NCBI GenBank assembly: GCA_018340375.1
Contig: JAFFJZ010000002.1
Span: forward strand, 13,162,001-13,226,000
Length of the DNA stretch: 64,000 bases
Source: Gonatopus flavifemur
Taxonomy: Eukaryota; Arthropoda; Insecta; Hymenoptera; Dryinidae
Reading direction: 5' to 3'
Shown here piece after piece: positions 55,900 to 64,000 of the stretch (position 1 is its first letter; every line of letters starts with the position of its first letter). The notes below the pieces were generated by a model that did not search any database, was not told the origin of the DNA, and saw only the letters and a program-made list of their open reading frames with translations. Position numbers and translations under genes: made by a program.

Positions 55900-56920
55900 G
55901 TTTTGAAAGTGACTACGTGCTTTAGAAAATCTGACTGTATTGAAATGAAACATTTGAATTTATAGTGCAGTGGAGTATCTAGCTATTTTAGCTATTGAAG
56001 AGATTGCTGAGACCGCTGAATATGAAAGTATTATTCACGAGATAGTAAATAAATTCAGCTGTGGCAGTCGATTTTTCACGTTGTGACAGCTGAAAATTGA
56101 CTGTGGAATGAATAAACTGAAAAAAATATGATAAAATCATAGTATATACTTTTAACTACTCGGTAAAAAATCTTCGATGTTTTACATTCCATAAGGACTC
56201 CCCTGTCCCGAAATCCTCGCCTCTGATTCATCAATCTTCCTATTCTCACATACCTACCACATTCTGTATCCTTCATAATCTGTTTACAGGAATATCTTCA
56301 GACCAGGTAGATCCAGAACGTGTTGAGAAGGGTAGAGAATTATAGGTCAGACGGCATTGCTTTACAAACCATTAGATGATCTTGCGAAGACTGCCTGAAT
56401 TTAAATGACTCTATTTTCTTTTGTGTAGGAAAAGATGGGGTTATTGTAGCTACACTCTCTCTAATTTATGGGTCTCCCGTAAGTGGAAAATTTGTGATTC
56501 ATTGACGATGAAATATCGTTGTCGAAGTTCGAAAGCGTGTGAGGAATATCAATGCAAGCACTTTTACCGAAAGATAAGGGTTATATAAAAGTTGCATTGA
56601 ATATTACTTGTATTTCAAATAAAACATTATTGAATGAGTCCTTCGTGATGTTACATTAAAATCAGTTTCAAACCCACCTGAATTAAATACAATACTCTTC
56701 TGTTCGACACAATGTACAATGATACATTCTCCAACAATAACAAAAGCTTCTTCTCCGTCTTTCCGTACGTGAAGATATACATGAAATAAGTACATAGCTC
56801 CTTATTGCAGTTCTTCGCACTTGCTCAATCATGCAATGAGCTTTATCTCCCTTTCTTTCCTTCAAGGTGCGGCATTACTTTTTGGCATCCAATGTCGGGT
56901 TAACTCAATTCAGAACTAAA
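55900..56920. other. No recognisable feature
   Basis: Short overlapping minus-strand ORFs (56604-56865) without domains. Confidence 0.4.
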
Positions 56921-56924
56921 ACGA

Positions 56925-57060
56925 GTTACCGGCGTTAATACGGTTCGATCGAAGAAAGCAACGCCGTCGCGGATGCTATTCCTTATAAGGCTAAGATATA
57001 AAAAGATCTCAAGAAGATTGTATAGGAGAAACCTTATATAGAATAGCGGCTCCAAACCGG
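56925..57060. promoter_or_regulatory. CpG-richer segment with hairpin, possible regulatory element
   Basis: CGAGTTACCGGCGTTAATAC, GGTTCGATCGAAG and CAACGCCGTCGCGG stand out in an AT-rich setting. A hairpin follows: GCTATTCCTTATAAGG (56979) with CCTTATATAGAATAGCGGC (57033). It lies just upstream of the strong acceptor-like tract at 57131. Function is unknown. Confidence 0.25.
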
Positions 57061-57131
57061 CAAGGGAATAATCTCTCTTTTTATTCGGTTGATCTATTAT
57101 TTTCCACTATCTCTCTTTCTCTTTCTTTCAG

Positions 57132-57297
57132 TCCGGCTTCAGTTTATAGATATCTTCCTCTTCCATTCACTCAAATGGGTTTTACCGGTTACGTCAAGAA
57201 TTTTATCGTACTTATCCAACTTGAATTTGGAATATCAATTCTCATTATAGAATTTGTCTTGCACGCTCTAACAAAGCAGTTCAATTATCGTTATTGA
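57132..57297 (+). CDS. Candidate exon after strong 3' splice signal
   Basis: A near-continuous pyrimidine tract (CTATCTCTCTTTCTCTTTCTTTCAG, ending 57131) is the best 3' splice-like signal I found. The following frame is open for 54 codons (PASVYRYLPLPFTQMGFTGY...) and ends in a stop at 57295-57297. It includes a hydrophobic stretch FIVLIQLEFGISILIIEFVL. No family recognised. It might be a terminal coding exon or an untranslated exon. Confidence 0.25.
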
Positions 57298-57299
57298 AC

Positions 57300-58485
57300 T
57301 CATGATTGGTTTTGCCAAATTGAATAACATCTCAACGTGATGAATTTTTCCGTCCAGTTAGAGAATTTGGTGAAATATGAGAGTGGATGCAAATTGATAT
57401 ACGTTCGCAGGGGATAAATTCTCCGTTGAAAGTGGCGAAGGAGACTTTATTCGTCCCAGTGAAAGGGTATGAGGCATGTGAGATCAATGTAATCAGGGAA
57501 TTAAAATTTAATTCCAATGTAATTGGTTGGGGTATTTTTGACGATCTGAGTGATGGTTCTAGTGTTGAGCTGCGGAGCGTTTGATTATCACAATGAACAG
57601 ATGGTCAAGGAGAATGCCAAAGCTATCATTGCGACCAGAATAAAAATCGATCCAAAAGTGAGTGGGAAAAAACTAATAAAAATACATTTAACAGGCCGTA
57701 TAGCAAAAAGGAACGAGATTTTCACGTGAATGGAATGGCATTTGGGGTAGTCGAAGAATTCAATCATTGAGGAATAGCGTTAACAGGTTTCATCAATGCT
57801 GAGGATGGAATTCAAAATGTATTGTATCAAGAAAAGATTTGCTATCATCAGTCAAGGATTTCTCAAACTCAAACTCATTAAAATGACTGCAGAATAAAGG
57901 GAGGAACTGAAAAACGAGAAGGTATTGCAGGTTGGTTATGCTTTATATTCATGGCAAGGTTGAGTACATTTAAAGTTGCTAAAGCCGTAATAGCGTGAAA
58001 GATGTGAGTACAATTCTGAAGACTTAATGCTTTTCTGTCAGAAGAAGGTGCTACGTTAGGAGGTATGTACGTGGGTGAAAGAAAATATCATTCCACGATA
58101 AGAATTACAGGTTGAATCGAGATATTCGTTGAAATAATTGATTTCATCTTTCACACAAATGGTCTCATAACAGACGAAGTTATTGATTCAGTTGAGGAGT
58201 TTGGTAACATGAGAGTCAATAGTGATGTGTAGGAAGAAACACGTTTGAGGAGGATTCTAGATGGATCAATATCTCACAAGAAGAAGATGATTGAAATATG
58301 ATTTGCTCGATCATATCTCAACCTGAGGAAATCTTAGTGACTTGAAGAATTCGTTTAGAGAATTTCATATTTATACAATGATTTTCTGAAGACGATGATG
58401 TGGATTTCCGAATAATCGAGAGTGTACCCTCTTTAGTAGGAGAAATGAAAGTAACAATGGTGCACACAAAATCCGCAACTATATC
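57300..58485 (+). other. Purine-rich, possibly decayed coding sequence
   Basis: The plus strand is G/A-rich with a 65-codon ORF at 57387-57584 (MQIDIRSQGINSPLKVAKET...GWGIFDDLSDGSSVELRSV). Further short open stretches lie in other frames up to about 58050. This could be an old pseudogene, but I recognise no family. Confidence 0.2.
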
Positions 58486-58489
58486 CACC

Positions 58490-58531
58490 CAGCACAAATA
58501 TCGCAGCAATATTACTGCGATATTCGTGCTG
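58490..58531. repeat. 42-bp hairpin, 17-bp arms
   Basis: CAGCACAAATATCGCAG pairs with CTGCGATATTCGTGCTG with one mismatch, around an 8-base loop CAATATTA. Confidence 0.8.
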
Positions 58532-58717
58532 AGTGAGGAGTTTCAGTTATCAATTCGAGCAAAGTAAAAGAAGAATAAGCATCAAAGTTTACCAGCGACA
58601 TAAGTGCACCGATGCATTCTATCGGAAGAACTCAATCGTGGTTATTTCATTCAAAACCATTTGTTATTCGAAACTTCAGAATTCTCCTTCGTTCATCTCA
58701 TTTTGAACTCTTTTACA

Positions 58718-59203
58718 CACTGAGAGAAAGGGTCTATTCAAATATTCGACAGCTAGGAAATTTAGTAACTGTAAATAAAAATTTAGTTGTGCTAGCTAAA
58801 TTTTATTTGTCACAACTATATTTTTTATTCCCATTGAATAAACCATTTCATTCATATTTCAGACAGCTACACGGAGAAAAAATCTAGGAACTAGCGCATG
58901 AGCACCGATGACGTATCAATCGCAAAGAGTTTCACCGGTTTATTCCGTGGAACTACTTGCAACAAGAACATGAACCGATGCACTTATCGCATCGCTGCAT
59001 GGGATGAGCGGATATGTTCATACTTTCATTTCAAGAATGTTTTCTTGCGATTGATATGTGATCAATGCTCATGCGCTAGTTCCTAGACTTTTTCCTCCGT
59101 GTAGTCTTTTATTTACCCCAACTAGAGTCTAGCTAAAGTGAATAAAAATCTAGCTGCGGCAAATAACATTTAGTTGTCCCAACTAGGTACCTTTCTCTCA
59201 GTG
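58718..59203. mobile_element. MITE, TAGTTG-nnn-CAACTA family, interrupted
   Basis: Left CACTGAGAGAAAGGGT, right ACCTTTCTCTCAGTG, flanked on both sides by CA. The body has TTAGTTGTCCCAACTA, TTTAGTTGTGCTAGCTAAA and TCTAGCTGCGGCAAA small palindromes. It is split by a second MITE at 58870-59101. Confidence 0.8.
58870..59101. mobile_element. Foldback MITE, CACGGAGAAAAAATCTAGG, nested
   Basis: CACGGAGAAAAAATCTAGGA then ACTAGCGCATGAGCA on the left matches TGCTCATGCGCTAGT then TCCTAGACTTTTTCCTCCGTG on the right. TA on both sides (58868-58869 and 59102-59103). Inner pairs include GATGACGTATCAATCGCAAAG with CTTGCGATTGATATGTGATC, and AACCGATGCACTTATCGCATC around the centre. ORFs across it are spurious. 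Confidence 0.9.
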
Positions 59204-59209
59204 CAGGTT

Positions 59210-60875
59210 TGAATGGGTGTGAATGGTAATTTACCATTGCAAAGTTGCTATCAAATCTGATCACTCAAAAGGATTGAATGAACATTCTCATGGGAGAAAA
59301 AACCGAAATTCTCTGGAACTCCTAAATTTTACTTCAATTTTTCAATACATGTAGCGAAATTTTGATGATTTCAACATCATTTTTCTACACAAATGCACAG
59401 GTTAGGTAATTGTTTCCTGTTAGATTGTTTTGCAACGGCTTCTAATCAAGATTCATCGAGTTTTCGTATCGGTTCCACTTCATCATAATTTCTATTCTGC
59501 ATCTGGGAGAAAGGTATTGAAGAGAGTGTTATATTTTCCGGTAACTGAATAAATCTAGAGGATATATTTCTTTATATACTGCTCGTACGGACCATCACTT
59601 TCCTCACGATTTTATACAGCGATTCTTGTTCAGAGGGTATGCAAAACAATTGCCGTGACGGTAGATCAAAAGAACGGATAGAGCGTACAATGCGATTAAT
59701 TTTAGAGGAGGTTTCTTCTCGGTGAACAGTGCGTCACAAAAAAGCATTATCCGATAATGATTATGAATGACTTGTATAAACAAATTCTCTTCACAAGTAT
59801 GGTATTGACTTGATTTTCAATTTTCTGAACATTAAATCATTGACCTTCTGATAATGAGGACATTACAGTAACTCAGATCGACTTGTTGACAGATTTGTTT
59901 TTATGAAACTTCATTTATTCTGAACCAAGGGATACATGATAATCAGATTATCGATGGGATCGATAATTAATTTTGAAGAGAGCATTAATGAGGTTCCAAG
60001 GCGGTGGTGGAAATTATTGATTGGGAATGCTGCTTTTTTTGTATTTGTTTTTTTTTTTCAATGGTTTCTTTTCCAAGAACAGCGCGAGTCATTCTGATAA
60101 AATACAGGTAACTGTGTGAATAATTTCATCCTGCATGATCCACCCTCAGCGTTGAATGAATTTTGTTTTTATATATCAGCTTTGGATGTGATTTGAGCGT
60201 TTTGAATTTTTGATTTTGGTTCATTCGACGAATTGGTAGCAACTTTTTAGACGAGACAATCAAAATTTGATCATTAGAATTTTGTGGATATTGGTAAAAA
60301 AATTCGTCCTCATTTCGAATCAAAGTGAATTAATCTCCATTGCATTCGCATTGTACACGTTCTTTTTCAATTCTTATTTCATGTGAATACGCTAAAACAC
60401 AGTTATTCTGGGGATATTTTTTCTGTATGTGTGATGATGAAAAAGATACGGAAATTGCAAATTTATCGAAGAAGTTATATCATAAAATCCCAATGTTTCG
60501 TATATGGAATATTTGAGAATCTGACTTAATTTCGTCAAGTTTTCAACCGAACATGTAATAGTCTTCCATGAGTTGAATTTGAAAACGAGTTTTGGAATTG
60601 ACAGCTCTGGGTTTCATAAAACTCCGCACAGAACTACAGTTGTCCAATTAAAAACCTTTTTCATATCCTTTCCATACCATTTCTACATCTTAGGGAATTT
60701 AAACGTGATTCGTATCGAGATCAATTCTTTCATTTCCGGACATGTGATATTCAATTTGTGGAATTCATTGCGAATTCCATCAGTTTTGAGGTCCTTTTGG
60801 AATTGATAATCAATCTACTATGCTTCTTGATTAGTAAGGGAATTTATATATTCGCCACTCGATTCATGAATGTGT
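59210..60875. other. No recognisable feature
   Basis: Unique-looking AT-rich sequence with only short ORFs. Confidence 0.4.
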
Positions 60876-60880
60876 AGATT

Positions 60881-61613
60881 AGGGTGTTTCATTTTCGAGC
60901 TGTATTTTTTCTTTGTCCGTCCTACCTGGAGATTTGACATTTCATTGCTAATAAAAAATATAAGTGAATTAGAGGCTCAGCTTATTCAAAAATTCGATTC
61001 CCCCTTCTGAATAACACAGGAAGCTGGTTGACTTTGGTTTCAACTCGATTTTACGGTGTTCGAAAATTGTTTTCGAGTAAATGAACATGATGGGCTTGTA
61101 GGGCATGAAATTTAAAATTACAGGGCTTAAATGGTGAATTTGATTAAAAATCGGCCTGAAGTCCCCTATAATCTTGTATTCATTGAAATTTACGTTCAAT
61201 TATTGTATTTAAATAATTAGTTCCTAAGATTATAAATTTTAGAGCCTCCTAAAGTGTATTGTAAGTTGTTAATTCCGCATGTGAGATCAATAAATACAAA
61301 ATTACAAGAGCTTTGAAGTTGATTTTTATTAAAGTTCACTCCCAAAACTGTTGTTTGTACAGCTTGATTTCATGGAAACATTTTTGTAGTAAATTACAAG
61401 CATTCATTTACTCATTTTTTCGAAAAAAATGTGTTCAGCATCGAAAAACCGAGTTGAAACCAAAGTTAATGAGTGGCCTGTGTTATTTAAATGGGAAACT
61501 GAATTTCTAGATGAGCTAAGCCTCTCATCCGCTTGGAATTTTGTTTCCAAAGGAAATACATTGTTTCCTCTAGACAGAGGAAATAAAAATCTCGCCCAAA
61601 AATGAAACACCCT
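60881..61613. mobile_element. Large foldback element, AGGGTGTTTCATTTT ends
   Basis: AGGGTGTTTCATTTTCGAGC at the left pairs with CTCGCCCAAAAATGAAACAC and CCT at the right. Arms of about 250 bp include AATAACACAGGAAGCTGG, GACTTTGGTTTCAACTCG and CGAAAATTGTTTTCGAGTAA on the left, with inverted matches CGAGTTGAAACCAAAGTT and GGCCTGTGTTATT on the right. Arm identity is moderate, so it is older than the poly(G) foldback. All ORFs at 60969-61753 derive from the arms. Confidence 0.8.
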
Positions 61614-61619
61614 AGTGTA

Positions 61620-62090
61620 GACGGATATTCCACATGAAACTTCAAAGTTGAAAATATTTCGCAGCAAGTTATATTGATATTGAATGTAAATAAGATTGCT
61701 CGAATAAATCTCGGATCACCCGGACTTTCAAATAGAATGTGCTGGAAGTTCAAATTTTCATAGATTCAACAGGAACGTAAAATCTATCATTCAACCACTA
61801 CAATCGAAGGGAAAGGGTGGCGAGCGAAAAGGAACAGGAAATTCGAATATAACTTATGACTCGGAATCTACCAACGGATTCGTTTGAATATCAATTTTTA
61901 TGCTCTGGAATGACTCGATGGTTCATCCTCACCCGGCGATTTCCTTTTTTTTCAACCCGAACTCATTAAATAAACTCATAACTTAACCTTCAGTTATCCC
62001 ACGTATTTTCGCGTATTTTTTTTGAAACCTTTTTTGTGCGTCGCAGTGAAATAAATGGAACTTTTTCAATGTTCAGCAATGTACTAAGGG
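61620..62090. other. No recognisable feature
   Basis: No structure found. Confidence 0.4.
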
Positions 62091-62095
62091 TCTTA

Positions 62096-62305
62096 CACTG
62101 TGAGAAAAAATTCCTCGGTAACTAGGCAGCAGTTAACCCTAAAAAACACTCGGCAAAATTACCAGCAGTTTGGTAATTATGCCAAAAAAACATAGTATGG
62201 TGAGTACTGATTTTCCGGTAATTCTACCGAAAAACGCGGTAAATTTACCAAATATTCCGGGATTTTTACCCACTGAGAACGGGTTAATTGCTTCCCACTA
62301 CAGTG
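62096..62305. mobile_element. MITE, GGTAANNTTACC mini-palindrome family
   Basis: Begins CACTGTGAGAAAAAATTCC after TA and ends CTACAGTG. Subterminal CAGCAGTTAACCC pairs with GGGTTAATTGCTTCCC. The body has TTTGGTAATTATGCCAAA, CCGGTAATTCTACCG and CGGTAAATTTACC. A CACTGAGAA motif near 62271 complicates the right boundary. Confidence 0.6.
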
Positions 62306-62406
62306 CATGCTTCAGTTGATGCTTTCGCTATAAAATTGTTTTTTCGTTGAATGCAAATTATATGGCTTATGTGTTTCATATACAAGTTTCCTTAACATCC
62401 ACTATA

Positions 62407-62969
62407 TACAGGGTATCCCAGAATACGCGAATCGCATTGTATAGCTAAAATTTAATAATCTCCCGTATTGGAAACATTTTTTTGATGCCTAGTTTTCGAG
62501 ATATCAGCATTTCTAGATCTTTTGGAACATCCTAATAACTCAACAGCATTCCGTGCTACAAACTTCAGCTCAACATCATTGACTAAGTTTGAAAACGGCT
62601 AATCTCTGGAAAAAATTTGAATTGTCTTGTCATTCTTTGTTTCTGAGCTGAAATGATTCAAAGTTGCTCAATTCTTATCGGCTGAAAGCCAAAAAATTTC
62701 AAATTGCTATCACTCTAAATTGAAAAATGATGGGATACTTCAATTTCTTTTCGGAGATCCGCCGTTTTCCAACTCAGCCAATGTTGTTGAGCTAAAGTTT
62801 GTGGCACACAAATGTTGTTGGATTATTTGGATTTTCAAATAAATCTAAAAATTCTCATATCTCAAAGACTACGCTTCAAAAAATTTTTTTCAATACGGGA
62901 AATTATTACATTTTGGCTGCGGAATACGCCTGTAAAATCCGGTCCCTGAATTCTGAGGCACCTTGTATA
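62407..62969. mobile_element. ACAGGGTATCCC-terminus element, complete copy
   Basis: Left TATACAGGGTATCCCAGAAT, right GAGGCACCTTGTATATG; the terminal 10-12 bases are an inverted match (ACAGGGT and ACCTTGT). The body aligns with 35310-35964, including GAGATCCGCCGTTTTCC and ATCTAAAAATTCTCATATCTC. No transposase or long ORF. Confidence 0.6.
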
Positions 62970-62974
62970 TGTAT

Positions 62975-64000
62975 ACCTTTCGAAAACTTTCAAAAGAACT
63001 CTCAACAAGAATATTTTATTCTATGAATATCTAATCACCAAGTACTCCATTGAATCTGAATTCTGTCATAAAGTCATTCTATGATGAAGTGATGAAGTAA
63101 TTTGACTGTGAAATTTATAATTTTTGTAGAACACTGTTCACTTTTTCATTTTTAGCATTTCACACCTCCATGTTACTTCCTTGTAAAAAATTTTATGATT
63201 GGCAAATAAAAACTCAATTAGAAACTTGGTATACCTGGTACATGCATGATGTATTCGATACGTTGAGGAATAAATCAAATCTTATGAACTCGAAAAACCC
63301 ATGAAGAATTGTGTTTATGGATTTATGGGTCCTAGCAATTCGAATCAGTGGAATTGAGAGACCATTTTTCGTACAACTTTGCATTTGTAACGTTTTTAAG
63401 AGTATCTTCACATCGTTGGCAATTTGTTGTTACTCCGAGCACATTATTTTAAATTGCAAAATATTATCAAGGCAGAAAGATAATCCCATAATTTTGGAAT
63501 AATTCCACATTTCGTTGTTCATGGTTAATAATTTATGCAAGTTCGACGTACAAAAACCAATGAATATATTTATATTCGTGTTCTGTTGATTTTTCACTTC
63601 CCGATATTCCATTTGTAACTTCGCTTCACAATGCTTCTCTGAATAAAAATTCTTGAAAGTTCCGAAAGAAACTGTCTTTACTTTTGAATTCAATAGAATA
63701 GGTACACAATGAGATTAGTGATTTGTACCATCCTCGATACAACAAATACCTCAACCTCGACACGAAGGTCGATCGCATATTCTCTTTGTTCCAATGGAAA
63801 AAAACTCACTCAAATCTTTTCCTTTCATCGACAAAGAAAATTTTTCATCGAGTCCTTCCTTCTTCAACGAGGAGAATTGTTAATTGAATCTTTTCTTTTT
63901 ATCTACAAACGAAACTATTGGATCAACGGAAAAGAGTTGTATACTGTATAGCTGTTTGTATCAAATACCATCCCCAATCCATCAGATGTATTTTTGCACG
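62975..64000. other. No recognisable feature
   Basis: AT-rich sequence with short ORFs on both strands; no repeats with defined ends. Confidence 0.4.

Noticed and set aside
62271..62305. A separate tiny element CACTGAGAA...CAGTG
   Set aside because: The inner TTAACCC pairing fits better with a single element from 62096 to 62305.

Overview
This window looks like 64 kb of AT-rich (roughly two-thirds A+T by eye) nuclear DNA from a multicellular animal, most likely an insect. The evidence is indirect: no bacterial-style gene packing, no open reading frame longer than 185 codons, many microsatellites and homopolymer runs, splice-like signals, and very many short non-autonomous DNA transposons. 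Several carry termini of known animal superfamilies: a piggyBac-like element in TTAA, two hAT-like elements with 8-bp target duplications, and a Tc1/mariner-like inverted repeat. A hymenopteran is my best guess from base composition and the kind of MITEs present, but the sequence does not prove it. No rRNA, tRNA, CRISPR array or operon was seen. The window reads as a long intron or an intergenic region.

Layout. 1-6.5 kb is a dense pile of foldback elements, some inside others. 6.5-8.1 kb is the only clearly GC/CpG-richer, GAGA-rich stretch and may hold a promoter and 5' untranslated exon. 9.5-18.1 kb is repeat-rich: a degenerate ~145-bp tandem repeat split by a MITE, a 1.17-kb piggyBac-like element with a nested MITE, and several elements built of small palindromes. 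18.4-18.7 kb has a minus-strand ORF with a signal-peptide-like start beside a MITE fragment. 19.5-28.7 kb carries more MITEs and one exon-like ORF ending at a splice donor (24.69-24.91 kb). 28.7-33.6 kb is mostly featureless, with a possible recursive splice site at 32.65 kb. 33.6-37.4 kb holds two large foldbacks, a nested MITE insertion and another MITE. 37.4-50.5 kb is sparse: an exon-like ORF at 42.25-42.47 kb, a 22-bp tandem repeat at 43.9 kb, paired E-boxes at 47.2 kb and the longest ORF at 48.1-48.6 kb. 50.5-64 kb again has many transposons, including the hAT-like, Tc1-like, nested and foldback elements, plus a strong 3' splice-like signal at 57.1 kb.

The most striking pattern is a shared architecture. 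At least fifteen elements begin with variants of CAC(G/T)..GARAAAA beside a TA (or TG/CA) dinucleotide, yet have unrelated interiors. In many of them the interior is an array of short imperfect palindromes with one motif per family (TTGCTG-nnn-CAGCAA, GTAAAWTTTAC, CAGTACTG, GATCATGC, TAGTTG-nnn-CAACTA, GAACGTTC and others), often spaced about 20 bp apart. This suggests one mobilisation system, probably Tc1/mariner-like, moving many independently built palindrome arrays. No transposase gene is present here, so all copies are non-autonomous.
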